A stretch of 64,000 nt of DNA, from assembly GCF_012273895.1 (NCBI RefSeq), contig NC_052117.1:7014406-7078405 (forward strand), given 5' to 3'. Shown here piece by piece: positions 1-10,655 of the stretch. The stretch comes from Zerene cesonia. Its lineage: Eukaryota > Arthropoda > Insecta > Lepidoptera > Pieridae. Below the pieces are notes generated by a model that was given only the letters and a program-made list of their open reading frames with translations, had not been told where the DNA came from and did not search any database. The translations under genes and the position numbers were made by a program. Numbering within the stretch: the first letter of the stretch is position 1; the number at the start of each line of letters is the position of its first letter.

Positions 1-135
1 CTTTAAAGAGCAGAAATATCGTGATGTATGTGTCCTCTTAGGCACATAAAACGAGTTCTAGCGTTGCCATGGTTCGGTGAAAGTCGCGGATTCGAATCCC
101 ATTCGATTGATCTTTTCTTCTCTTTAAAAATCCAC
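1..135 (+). mobile_element. Degraded tRNA-derived SINE fragment (SINE-C related)
   Basis: The stretch GTTGCCATGGTTCGGTGAAAG followed by a B-box-like GGATTCGAATCCCA and then TTGATCTTTTCTTCTC parallels the anticodon-arm, T-arm and 3' flank of the SINE-C copies at 15744 and 28868. It is diverged, and its left end may lie outside the window. Confidence 0.4.
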
Positions 136-490
136 ACAAAGAAAACACGTTTAAATTTAAAATATTATTAAGGATAGTATCATCTCAATATCGAATAAAT
201 TCCAAGAGAGCGATTATGTTAAGGATGAATATATTATGAAATTAGTCATCAGTGCACTTCGTTTACCTTTCTGCAATATAACTATATACGGAAGCTGTTG
301 TAGCATAACATTACAATGGGCTTGATAAACCAATAGAGATATTATACAAACGGAATATTACGGCGATACTGATATCGTTGAAATGGCATCCTATCTCATT
401 AAGTTGATTATCATTGACATTATTCTATTGTACTACACGCTTCAGATATTTTGGGTGAATCCTACTAATATTATAAATTCTATACTATTG
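136..490. other. No recognisable feature
   Basis: AT-rich sequence without coding character or a repeat I can identify. The open frame that begins at 383 runs into the next retroelement and is not taken as a gene. Confidence 0.5.
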
Positions 491-820
491 TGGGAGTCGA
501 GCACGCTTCGGCACGAATTGGGCCAGCTCGCACCGGGGAAGTACCACACCCCCACAGAAAACCGGCGTGAAATAGTGGCATGCCACTGTGTTTCGTACGG
601 TGAGTGGGGAAGCCGGAGGCCCGTTTCCTTTTCCTCACCCGTCCCAGTCCATTCCTACTTTCCAGTCGTTAATCCATTCCTTTTCCCTTACCCCAAAAAA
701 GCGGGCAGCGCATTCGCAGAGGAACCTACCTTTGCGAATGTTCATGGGCGGTGGTGATCGCTTACCATCAGGCGAACCACCAGCTCAGTTGCCCGCTATG
801 ACATAAAAAAAAAAAAAAAA
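491..820 (+). mobile_element. Poly(A)-tailed SINE/LINE-end element (SINE-A), copy 1
   Basis: This family begins with a GGCACGAATTGGGCCAGCTC block, then GGGGAAGTACCACA, a GGTGAGTGGGGAAGCCGGAG block, a pyrimidine-rich middle and a 3' end ATGTTCATGGGCGGTGG ... ACCATCAGGCGAACCACC ... ATGACATAAAA. It is ubiquitous in butterflies and moths; I am unsure whether it is an independent SINE (Metulj-like) or the 3' region of a LINE. This copy is nearly full length with a 17-A tail, and a Helitron sits immediately after the tail. Open frames across it are spurious. Confidence 0.75.
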
Positions 821-1012
821 ATATTATAAATGTGAAAGTTTGTAAGGATGTGTGTATGTTTGTTGCTCTTTCACGCAAAAACTACTAAACCAATTGCAAT
901 GAAATTTGGTACGTAGACAGCTGGACAACTGGACTAACACATAGGCAACTTTTTATCCCGATATTCCTACGGGACATAGACTTACGCGGCTGAAACCGCG
1001 GGACGCAGCTAG
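821..1012 (+). mobile_element. Lep1-like Helitron (H1), copy 1, 5' end eroded
   Basis: H1 elements are about 200 bp, start TCCTACTAATATTATAAATG, carry GTTGCTCTTTCACGCAAAAA and ATGAAATTTGGTACGTAGAC, and end in a CGCGG/CCGCG hairpin, about 9 bp, then CTAG with T following. This copy lacks the first bases and abuts the poly(A) of the preceding element; the terminal CTAG is at 1009-1012. These are the termini of Helitrons (TC...CTRR inserted between A and T), non-autonomous here. Confidence 0.8.
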
Positions 1013-1261
1013 TGTGTTATAAAACATGTTAGAGTTAGAGTTTAAGCACTGAGTGGTTATTGTACTAAATGAGTTGCTTGCTGTGTTGCTAATTCTGGCG
1101 CCTTTCGATTCATTATCATTTTCTTTTGGTTTACATCTATTCAAAAATCGTAAACGAAACGATAAATCATCTCAAGCGTATAACATTTGTTATAGAAATA
1201 TAAAGATTTGTTACAGTGATAAAGGCTTATTAGTCTTGTTATGGTAAATTAATAAAGTTCA

Positions 1262-1438
1262 CAACGCGTCATGGCTTCTTTTAATTGCCACAACGCGACG
1301 TTGGATAGAGCATATCGACCATGACATGAATTTTGGTAAGAGGTCTTTCAATGTTTGTCACATCGCATCGTGAGTTTTTTATTAGAGTAATGACACGAAT
1401 TTGCGTTGTGGATCTTTAAAGCGACCATGACGCGTTGA
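1262..1438. mobile_element. Candidate MITE with about 35-bp imperfect terminal inverted repeats
   Basis: CAACGCGTCATGG followed by a CTTT and CCACAACGC block at the left is mirrored at the right by GTTGTGG ... AAAG ... CCATGACGCGTTG. The arms match over roughly 35 bp with substitutions and enclose about 100 bp of non-coding DNA. No clear target duplication is visible, so the superfamily is not assigned. Confidence 0.5.
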
Positions 1439-3576
1439 CCAATTTTTTTGCTCTTCGAACGAATTCGTTCTTCTTCATAATGTAATATAAACACAAAAAT
1501 GTCGTCCGTGTCTCTTGACTTTTACCACCGCCCTTCCTGTCCACATGTCTAACCGCTGCAATTTAAAGTCATTGTCTTAATGAAACAGGTTGGAAGACAC
1601 TACATTCTTAAGTCGTTTCTTGGGCAAACAGGGGCTCCGAGCGAAAAATTAATTCTTTTGTCATTAGGCTGCTACTCTATACTGTGCAAACCACTTGTGT
1701 GGCTGATTCAATATTATCAGGAAACATGTTGGTTCTGTGGTAAATTAGTGTGGAGTTAATTTGATGGCAAGGTTTTTTGTATAGTAATCATTATTACCAC
1801 TAGTTACTGTTATAAAGATGTTTTTTTGTATATTTTTATGTAATCAATAACACAGAAATGGAAAGAGGCTTAGTAGATCAAGAGCGGTTGGATATAAACC
1901 CAAGGGAGGACTCGAGTATTAATAATTGTTCGTGAGTGTACTGCTAATTTCTTCTTCTAATATCATCAGATTGCTCTCACCGTTTAATAAGACATGATAA
2001 TATCAGCAAAACAGAAGCCCGTATTACCGTCTTAAACCGCTCTTAGACAAATCCTTTAAATTTTCATATCGAGCGTCACTTCAAACAGCGAGTACACTCG
2101 AGTACAAAATTGTTACTCGCTTTATGCATATTTTATAATATTACCACTTGAATCTTCTGACGGTACTTCACTCGCTTAGACGTTAATAAAATAATAATTT
2201 GCTATGAAACAATTTCGCTAAGATCGTCCGAGCGTACACCTGCAAGAAATTGGAGCACTATTTTGCATGCAAATTGTGTGATTTTAAACTAGTTCAGAAA
2301 AATTACGGGTGGAGTTATTAATTTTTCGCTGACTAGAGCGTATTATGAGCCCGGGCGTGGAACTCGTCTAAGATGCACTTTGTTTGAATTCTTAATGAGA
2401 TAGATGTTAAAAATAAAAACAAAGTTGGCTTTTGTAGGGTTGATCTGAGTGGGCATCTCGGCTGTTGAAAACTTTTTCTTATAAACTACATAATTGAAAA
2501 GAGTTGACTTGACTTGAATAAAATACGTATGTTTTCGAATTGTATATTTAGAACGTGGTTCTTAAAAAATCACTATTTTTAATAACTATAGCTTACAATG
2601 TATACATATTTTTGTATCTGATTATTTCTGTTTGTTTGTGAGTTTACATTAATTTATGGGTATGTTTTAGCCTTTGTTCTCTACATCCTTAGAGAAATGT
2701 TCTTATGTGGTGAACATTCTAGAAACTCGAATTTATAATTTTATTTCATCTTCAGCCACGGCATATGTGTCTAGGCATATTGATTATCAAGTTCTATGCA
2801 ATTACATTTACTAGCGTAGACAACATAACAAATTTCATATCAGTAAAAAAAATCCGTATGTTATAACACATTCGCACGCGGGATGTTTCATTCGATATTT
2901 TTAATATTGCGAATGATAAAATATAATGATAGGCATAACAAAATATGGGTACGGTGATTTACTAAATGTCACCGGTGACAGGTGGACTCGATTGCTGGGG
3001 GTGTATTATGGAGTTTTACACGGAAAATTACGAGCGATTTAGACATAGCCGCTTCAAGAGATCGCTACCCCATAACCGTATCTCGTTATTGGAGTGGATT
3101 GAAGATCATGTTTTATTTTATGTCGTAAATCGCTTTTTGTTACCGGCGAAGCTGTCTGTAATAAAAATAAAGCTTTTATATTTCTTTCCATTAATGTTAA
3201 ATGAAAAAATTACCTACGAAAATTTGTGAAGATTTTCAAAGAATTGAAATATTATAGGGTCATTTTTGTTCCACCGTTTTGAAGAATTATAGATCATTGT
3301 TGAAATGATATGTAAATTAATAATACTGTACATTGCAATTATGGTTATTGTTACCGTTTCGTTACTTTGAATAAAAATAAAATACAAATGAACGAGTACA
3401 TATACTCGTATGTTGTGTTGTCGCAATTTGCTCTCCTAGGAAGGCATTGCTTTACACGATAAATTAAATGAATCCCATTATCTAACAAATTATTAAAAAG
3501 ACTGAAAGTTTTCTTAATGCTATCGGCTTTGTGCACACTTACAGAGACCTGGATGAAAATCAAATATTCCCTCAAT
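1439..3576. other. Gene-free AT-rich stretch
   Basis: No exon with supporting splice signals and no repeat I can name. A short open frame at 2966-3229 has no family resemblance and poor coding character. Confidence 0.5.
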
Positions 3577-3587
3577 ATAATTTAAAT

Positions 3588-3663
3588 TATAGATAAGATT
3601 ATGGCCTGAACCCTCATAGGAGGCCTGTGTCCCAGCAGTGGGAACATATATGGGCTGATGATG
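3588..3663 (+). mobile_element. 5'-truncated RTE-like LINE 3' end, copy 1, with 11-bp TSD
   Basis: The block ACCCTCATAGGAGGCCTGTG then CCCAGCAGTGGGAACATATA and GGCTGATGATG is the typical (GAT)n-terminated end of lepidopteran RTE-class LINEs. It is flanked by exact copies of ATAATTTAAAT at 3577-3587 and 3664-3674, so the whole insertion is only 76 bp. Confidence 0.8.
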
Positions 3664-3935
3664 ATAATTTAAATGAAAGCAACAAAGCGTTTCCCCTATT
3701 TCAGATATCCCCATGCTATTAGAATGAAAAGAATTTAAAATAGATTGAGATACACCGCGCTCTTAAATGTATTTAGTTATATCTTTTATTAGCGATTTCA
3801 AGATAGGAATATATAGTTACACACTGAAAAGTCGTATATTAAACGATTAACTAACTACCGAACTAAAAAAATGTTGATACAGACGGCTTACTTTCTAATT
3901 TGTTATTTCTTAGTATATCTTTATCTACGGGATAA

Positions 3936-4075
3936 GCGATCCGCCCCAGGTTCGCCCGTATTACATATAAAGAACGTAAATTATAATATTCAACGATTAA
4001 ATTTTTTTAAATCGGTAAATATTTCCTGCGATTAGAGCGGTTAAAAGCAGACCAACTCATTAGCGTTACATTAGT
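3936..4075 (-). mobile_element. Helitron-like fragment (H2 family)
   Basis: GATCCGCCCCAGGTTCGCCCG at the left corresponds to the reverse of the GGGCGGACCGCTAGT-type 3' end seen at 63855-63983. The rest is AT-rich and diverged, ending near an ATTAGTATA that resembles the reverse of the 5' start. The terminal CTAG is lost. Confidence 0.45.
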
Positions 4076-5037
4076 ATATATTTTACTGTGTGGGTTTTCA
4101 TTAGATTGACTCTTCATTGAAAATTATAAATCTTATATTTCTATTATTTTGGATATAACAAAAATTAAAAAAGTTGTTAAAAATTATCAATTTGAAAACT
4201 CAATTTAATTTTTGTTTTCCAATAATTGATTGAAACCAATTTAACACAGGCGTCGTGATTCAGAGCGATAATCATATCAAGTTACAAATAAATCAATTTT
4301 CAGTAAATTAATTTGTTTGGAAATTACGATAGAAGGTCAATTTATATTTAATTAATTATCGCATACTAAACCCAATAAAATATAACAAAGCATTACAACA
4401 TTATATATTTATTACTGTCGATACATATCATTTTCTCACTACGTGGAAACTGGAAAATTATGATTATTAAAATTATCCAAAACATTAATAAACAAAGATA
4501 TGCAAACCATATACTAGCGTCTACGAGAATTTATACCATATGCAAAAAAATAAGCATAGCGCGATTTAGAAAGTACGTTAAACGTTTGTTTACGTTGAAG
4601 TTTTGCACATGTTAGCGAGGGTCTTATCTGATTTATGAAACACGTAATGTATTCAGAATAAAGGTTAAGTGAAAACTGGCTTGCATTGGGATTATACTGA
4701 CGCATTCCTTACCTCATCTTCTTTTAGGATTACCGTCCCCTTTCTGGAAATTCGCTTGCAAATTTTCCGTTGTGAATGCTTGTTCCATTCAAAAGGTATT
4801 TACTGAGGATTATTTATATAGAAACCAGTTTTTTTTTGCTTAATTAATACATATTATGAATTTTGTTATGGCTACTATAGATTTATTATCTATCATCGTT
4901 TATTTGTATGTAAAATGTCAAGGATTTATAAATTATTGTAGCGGCCTTGGTATGGGAGTTTGATTTAAATAACAGCTGGATATTGCTTATTTTATTACAT
5001 AGTCAAATCTTCAGTTATAATTTGATTGAACTCATAT
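4076..5037. other. Gene-free AT-rich stretch
   Basis: No recognisable coding or repeat content. Confidence 0.45.
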
Positions 5038-5215
5038 GTGAAGTCCCGTGTTCGCTAGCGGGTTATGGCTCAGATTATACATATTTGTTTCACTGATCCC
5101 TTTTCTTTACAAGAAGATGATCAGCTTTCTGTGTCCTGTCAGACGGAGATATTTTTTTATAGTCCCCATCGGGAAACGAACCCAGGACCCCTCGGTTACC
5201 AATGCGCTAAGGACA
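5038..5215 (-). mobile_element. tRNA-derived SINE-B, copy 1
   Basis: On the minus strand this family starts with a tRNA-like head (TGGTTTAGTGGTTAA-type A box and GGGTTCGATTCCCGG-type B box) followed by GACACAGAAAGCTGATCA and ends in CACGGGACTTCAC. Here the B box reads GGGTTCGTTTCCCGATGGGG, the A box is degraded, and the 3' end GTGAAGTCCCGTG is present at 5038-5050. Confidence 0.65.
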
Positions 5216-5220
5216 TAGTA

Positions 5221-7476
5221 CAGTTAATCAGTTATTCAGCTAATCTTACACATGATATTGCAACGATATTATGGTGTTCAGAGTTTCACAACGACAAATT
5301 AAATTATATTAACAATGTTGTGAGGATAAACATTTGTGTGTTGCTTTTATCCTTTCCCTTTTGTTGTCTATGTCGCATATGTAATTTTTTTGTACGTATT
5401 TTGGGAATGAATGTATATTCATTTCTTTTAATTTTGTCAATATAATACTTACTTTTATTTCATTATAAATGAAAATACGTATATAATAATCATTCGTTTT
5501 TATAATTTAGATTCATAAGTAGTATTGATTATGTATTTTAATTATAATAGTTTTAAGGTAAGAAAGCCAAGTTGTTTGTATATGACCCTTTCTTCAAACA
5601 AGTAAATTATAATATATATTTCGTGGAATATAAGGTTGCATACAAAATGTGTTGTTACTGCGTCCGTCCACTTATCGGTCGGTTTTATAACGCAATACAC
5701 TTACAGATCCATTTGTGAAAATCAATGTTCAAACGTTTACAAGGAGAACTTGGTTTTCACTCAGATTGTAAGCGATGGATGTGGTACCTGTGTGCCTTAG
5801 TTTTATCTGCCCTATTACAGATATAACTAATTTCGTTTAGAAACAAAATTATATCGCAAATTTTATTTGTGTCGACTGTGCGAATAAAATTGTTTTGTAT
5901 GCAATTTAAATTAAGTAACAAGCAGCAGTTAAAAAAAGAAAACAAATAAATAAAATTAAGAAAACAATATATTAATAACAAGATTTGTAATTTCTAATTT
6001 TTTTTTCGAGGCTTCCTCTTGAACTATGGATACCAATAGTATATTATTACTAGTATTGATAAATACGTGCTCTCACAAGCTTAGTTAAAAGAACAAAATG
6101 GAGTAACAGTGACGATACAAAAGTTCTAGCCGATACTAGACGTTCGACTCTTCACAATGTATCTACTTCGCATACCTTGTCCTTTACGTAGCACACAGCT
6201 CTACACTTTTCCTTGTTCCCAAGTATTGTAACCCGATAAAGGTAGTGGAATCAGCAGCATCTGCTCAATTTTCTCCGCTCGATCAGCTTTTGTTTCGGAC
6301 ATGCCCGCCAGATATTATTCCTTACATATTCATGTGGCTAATAAATGCTTAGCGTATTGGAAATATGTGTATTTATTATTTAATCTTCGTATTTGTTATT
6401 GTATTTTTATGTATATAATGATTGATGGTAAAATGATTTTGGGTAATATGATTCTTCGAGTAAAAAAATGTACTCATTTATTTTTTATATTAATTTAGTG
6501 CGGGGTTATTTAGTCAAACTATTGCATAAATTATAAATTATGAAGTATCGTAGGAAACATTTTATGGACTTTTTTGATGTAATATATTCCTTATGCCAGG
6601 CTTCTTGGCTGAAAAAGATTAGTTTTGTCGTCGTTTGAAACCTCTCTACGATTCAGAGACAAACTAATTAGTTCGTCTGTCAAATACTCCTACTGTATTT
6701 GGGAAATGTCACTTCCTGTAATATAGCAAATTTTAGAGGAAATTGTCCATCCTAGGATTTTTATTTTAGAATTTATCATACAAGCTGTTTATATATAAAC
6801 TAATTATGTTGAATACTGTATTGCCATCGTTTATACATACTTAGTTATTTTTTTGGACCTGGAATTTTGGTGATCTCTTTTTTAATTAGTTTACTTTTGA
6901 AAATTTTAAGGCGATAATTGTTTTTTAGAAAGTTATTACAAACGCACGCACGAAGCTAGTCACGTTTATAACAGTACCTAAAGAATTTACTTTTCCCAAA
7001 GGACATAATACATTCATACATGTATAAAGTAATCGCCTGAAATTACATGAAAATATGTCTACAGTTTAATTAAACATTTCAATTTTCAAAGGTAAAACAT
7101 AACTGCTAACATGATAAATACGTCCAGATCTGTATACTCTGGTTCTAAACTCCTTACCCGTAAATCATTGAACCATAAAAATGTAATTCTGTAGCATCTC
7201 CTGTTTCTGTGCAAACAGAACCGGATTAATGCAGGATATCAGCTTTGTGAGGGGCCACAGTAACCTAAATACCTTACTTGGTAAGATACGACGTAATTTG
7301 GAACTAATATTCCCTACTACTGCTATAACCTACTACGGTCTACAACCATAATGTGTGACAGGTTATTAGGTAGGTATTATTAGATTATAAACCTAGTAAC
7401 AGTAATTTTATTTATAATATAGCCAAGTATTGTCCCGGTTAGATTTCCATACATTCTACAATTGAATCCTATCCTA
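5221..7476. other. Gene-free AT-rich stretch
   Basis: Several short open frames (for example 5757-5981 minus and 6301-6498 plus) are low-complexity and lack splice context or family resemblance. I see nothing else definite. Confidence 0.45.
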
Positions 7477-7676
7477 TCCTACTAATATTATAAATGCGAA
7501 AGTTTGTAAGGATATGTGTGTCTTTGTTGCTCTTCCACGTAAAAACTACTGAACCGATTTCAATGAAATTTGGTACGTAGACAGCTGGACAACTGGAATA
7601 ACATATAGGCAACTTTTTATCCCGATATTCTTACGGGGTACGAATTTACGCGGGTGAAACCGCGGGGCGCAGCTAG
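7477..7676 (+). mobile_element. Lep1-like Helitron (H1), copy 2, complete
   Basis: Complete from TCCTACTAATATT to CTAG, inserted between A (7476) and T (7677). The 3' hairpin CGCGG-GTGAAA-CCGCG is intact. A run of TCCTA units precedes the 5' terminus. Confidence 0.9.
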
Positions 7677-7677
7677 T

Positions 7678-8625
7678 AAGAAATGTATAAGAAACGTATA
7701 CTCTTCTGTTTTTTAATCTATAAACACGCGAATGAACAAATTTCGTTTAAATTAAAAGGAATTCTACAGTGAATAAAATATTGTATGAATAATTCTAGAT
7801 ATAGGTATGTTTCAAAACGAATTTCGTTGCATTCTTTATTTTCGTTTGTTTTATTTGTTTTCATTTAAATATGACTTACAGTTTTAAGTTATACGTGAGC
7901 ACATGCGTTACTAAAAAAGTATTTTAAAAGACTAAATCGATTCTTCGTAATACATACATTATCACTTTCATGACCACTAAATGTATAACTGAATGTACCT
8001 AAAATTGCATACTTAGTCTTAAGAATAATTTAATGTATATGTACAGATTTGTCTAACAATTACTGGTATACCTTTAAATACATTATCTGAGAACTATATA
8101 ATTTACATTTTAATGCCTATCAATTATGATTACGTGATCCGAATTAAAACTATCATATTAATATACTCACAAACTCAAGTTTCAATGTAATAAATCGCTG
8201 TTATAGTGAACTCAAAGTCCATCTGGGCCCCGCGCGACACCTATCGGCCCCTCTGTGGCTCGCCCTACCGGTAATATTTTAAAATTTTCAGACTGAGCTT
8301 CGCAGATTTATGTTCGGATTGTGTAAATTGGAAACTTTTGGAAGACGTATTGCGTTGGATGGGGAATTAATGCGGGTCTCAACTGACGTTTTTTAAAGTT
8401 TACCTCATCATTTTGCATCACGTTTTATATATAAGGTCCGTTTACTTGGAGATAAAGTTAAGAGTTTTGAACGAACTATCAAGAGGAAATGTGCAAGAGA
8501 AAAATTAGTTACATGAAAACGAATACACCTTATTTTTGAGATACACTAAACAAAGTTGTTAGACGTTCCACTAAATGTTTTCACTAATTCCTTTTTTTGT
8601 TGTAAAAAGTTGAATCTTATTAAAG
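7678..8625. other. Gene-free AT-rich stretch
   Basis: Apart from a short GC-rich patch at about 8222-8270 (CCCCGCGCGACACC, GGCTCGCCCTACCGG) nothing stands out. Confidence 0.45.
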
Positions 8626-8836
8626 ACTGGCTGCGCCCCGCGGTTTCACCCACGTGAGTCCGTATTCCGTACGAATACGAATATCGGGATAAAAAGTTGC
8701 CTATATGTTATTCTAGTTGCCCCACTGTCTACGTACTAAATTCCATTGCAATCGGTGCAGCAATTTTTGCGTGAAAGAGCAACAAACACACACACACATC
8801 CTTACAAACTTTCGCATTTATAATATTAAGTGGGAT
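8626..8836 (-). mobile_element. Lep1-like Helitron (H1), copy 3
   Basis: Minus-strand copy; the terminal CTAG has become CCAG and the hairpin stem is broken (CGTGG against CCGCG). A (CA)n expansion follows the GAGCAACAAA block. The 5' end is blurred by TA-rich insertions and a GGATAGGAT repeat up to about 8868. Confidence 0.8.
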
Positions 8837-9595
8837 AATAATAATATTATAGTATAGTAGGATAGGATTAATTCAATACCATTTTACATAAAACATACAC
8901 ATAACACAACAATTTTCTTCAGTAAAAGAATCTCAAAATCCTCACACAGCACGAAAATAATAAAGAAAAAACACGCAATGAATCAATGAAACTTAATGTA
9001 CAATGCAATTTAAAGCCTTCGCAAAACACGGGAACTATAATTCTCCATGGAAATTGGGGACCATTCATAATAAGCAAGATCGGATGCATCGTTTGTCAAA
9101 TGATTTACGTGTCTCCGGTTTTGAAATATGGTGCGGCTGTTTTTAAAACGAGACGCGTCTACGAAAATAGAAATATAACAGATGATATGTTCGTGAAAAT
9201 GAGGTTTTATATGTTTAGTTTTAAAGGGATTTTGCTGTTGCTTAAATTGGATTTTATATTCAAACGAGTTAGTGTTTTTTAAGTTATACTAATATTGAAA
9301 GATTTCATAGTGTTAGGGCCACTGAATCGATTTTAATAAGCTTTCAATGTATTCTTATTTTGAATTAGATATCATCTTATAATAAATTGCGATGGTAGTT
9401 TTTTTAGAGATGAGTGGACAAACATAAGAAGATAAATGAATACAATACAATTTGTATAGTAGTAATACAACCAAAGAAATTAACATTTAATATTTATTCA
9501 ATAAGTTGAAGTAAGATTTTAGAACGAGATTCATGGCGTGCTTCCTTTTTACAGCCGCCCCTCAAAAAAAAAGTTTTTAATACGGGAATCAAATA
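8837..9595. other. Gene-free stretch downstream of the plexin-like gene
   Basis: An open frame at 8986-9282 (plus) has no recognisable domain and is treated as chance. No repeat recognised. Confidence 0.4.
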
Positions 9596-9601
9596 TTTAT
9601 T
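9596..9601 (-). terminator. Candidate poly(A) signal AATAAA of the plexin-like gene
   Basis: This is the first AATAAA on the minus strand after the stop codon, about 120 nt downstream. It gives a plausible short 3' UTR. The AT-rich background makes such hexamers common. Confidence 0.4.
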
Positions 9602-9719
9602 ATGAAAATATTGGCTATGAAATTTACTATAAGCCGTCATAACAAATTATACAATAAATAGACATTATAAATATGATGTAAAACATTTCTAACGATAAAA
9701 ATTCAAAAACAAACCGAAT

Positions 9720-10601
9720 CTAAATAATCTTTTTAGCAGTTTTATTCTTACCACCGCGGTTATATTTATGAAACAATTTCACCTCATGAACAAAGCAAGA
9801 AGTTTCGTTAACGATCAATTTAATGATGTTCCCTTCGCATTTATCACTCACAACACATTTGTGTGTGTCTTCACACCAACCGCAGCCGTACTCGGGACGT
9901 AGCGATGTACAGGAACCACAGCTCTTGGCTAACTTTTCGCATTTATAAACCGATACAGGTATTTCGTTGGAATAAGGATTCACACCGCCCCAGATCAGCT
10001 TGAACGTTCCTGTATATTTACTCAGACCAATCTCATCTATGATAAATGGATAGCAGTAAACAAAATTCGATACAATGAACCCTTTCAGTTGCGTGATCCT
10101 GTCTTTCAATCGAATTTGGCATATTATACTCTTTCTGTAGATAATCGGGTCCAGGATATGTAGTTTTACTTTAAGATTTGTTCGTATTCCAGCTGGGATG
10201 AAGATGTCTCCATCATGTTGTATGTAAGGGCAGCTTGACACACCTCTGTGTCTGTTGTCATTCGATGCGTCCTTTGTTTTGGGGCAGAGATTGTGTGGTT
10301 TGCCAGTGCAACCGAAATCATGGCACCATCCACATGGATATAATTCGCTTTTTACACAATCATAGCAGGAGTGAATAGATCTACAATAAGAATCTATATC
10401 TTTACTATCCTTTTTTCCAACAATGTCAGATTGTGTAATCATGTCGCCTTTAAAATTATTGGTAACATTACGAGGTGTTAATTCTAAATCTGTGATGAAT
10501 GTTTTACTGTCTTGTGAATCTAAATCAATTGCTAGTTGACCAAAAGTCTGCATTGTTACGATGATATTCACAATTGTCAGTAAATTTATTAACCTTATCA
10601 T
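9720..10601 (-). CDS. Secreted plexin-like protein (signal peptide, PSI, IPT-like, PSI), single exon
   Basis: An uninterrupted 293-codon reading frame starts at the ATG at 10601 and ends in TAG at 9720-9722. Residues 1-22 form a hydrophobic signal peptide. Residues 73-124 contain eight cysteines (73, 79, 82, 90, 93, 98, 106, 124) with the CGWC core of a PSI domain. Residues 130-219 read like the first Ig-like/IPT segment of plexins (FIPAG, LIWGG and VSVYKC blocks). Residues 221-269 form a second eight-cysteine PSI with another CGWC. The tail is basic (RGGKNKTAKK). Possible N-glycosylation sites are N45, N265 and N286. In plexins this PSI-IPT-PSI unit follows the Sema domain of a large receptor; here there is no Sema domain, transmembrane segment or cytoplasmic GAP, so a secreted protein is predicted. 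A TATA box lies 47 bp upstream, which favours an expressed gene. Whether it arose by retroposition or partial duplication is not visible. A decoy or co-ligand role in semaphorin signalling is only a guess. Confidence 0.85.
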   Translation of the reverse strand: MIRLINLLTIVNIIVTMQTFGQLAIDLDSQDSKTFITDLELTPRNVTNNFKGDMITQSDIVGKKDSKDIDSYCRSIHSCYDCVKSELYPCGWCHDFGCTGKPHNLCPKTKDASNDNRHRGVSSCPYIQHDGDIFIPAGIRTNLKVKLHILDPIIYRKSIICQIRLKDRITQLKGFIVSNFVYCYPFIIDEIGLSKYTGTFKLIWGGVNPYSNEIPVSVYKCEKLAKSCGSCTSLRPEYGCGWCEDTHKCVVSDKCEGNIIKLIVNETSCFVHEVKLFHKYNRGGKNKTAKKII

Positions 10602-10647
10602 CGTGCTTTATATCTTTATAATGGTTGCTTTGAATTGTTTCCAGCTC

Positions 10648-10655
10648 TTTATATA
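10648..10655 (-). promoter_or_regulatory. TATA box of the plexin-like gene
   Basis: On the minus strand the sequence CTCTATATAAAGAG contains a near-ideal TATA box, with its last base 46 bp before the ATG at 10601. A start site about 25-30 bp downstream would leave a 5' leader of only about 20 nt. It is placed as expected for a complete gene beginning at this ATG, but transcription is not shown. Confidence 0.55.

Noticed and set aside
383..806. Two overlapping plus-strand open frames of 124 and 72 codons
   Set aside because: They run through the SINE-A copy and have no family resemblance; they are products of its GC-richer sequence.
7466..8868. Two oppositely oriented Helitrons at 7477 and 8626 as ends of one large composite element
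   Set aside because: Each has its own complete or nearly complete termini and A/T flanks, and the DNA between them shows no Rep/helicase coding sequence.
8986..9282. 98-codon plus-strand frame as a gene
   Set aside because: No signal peptide, domain or splice context; biased to codons expected from AT-rich DNA.
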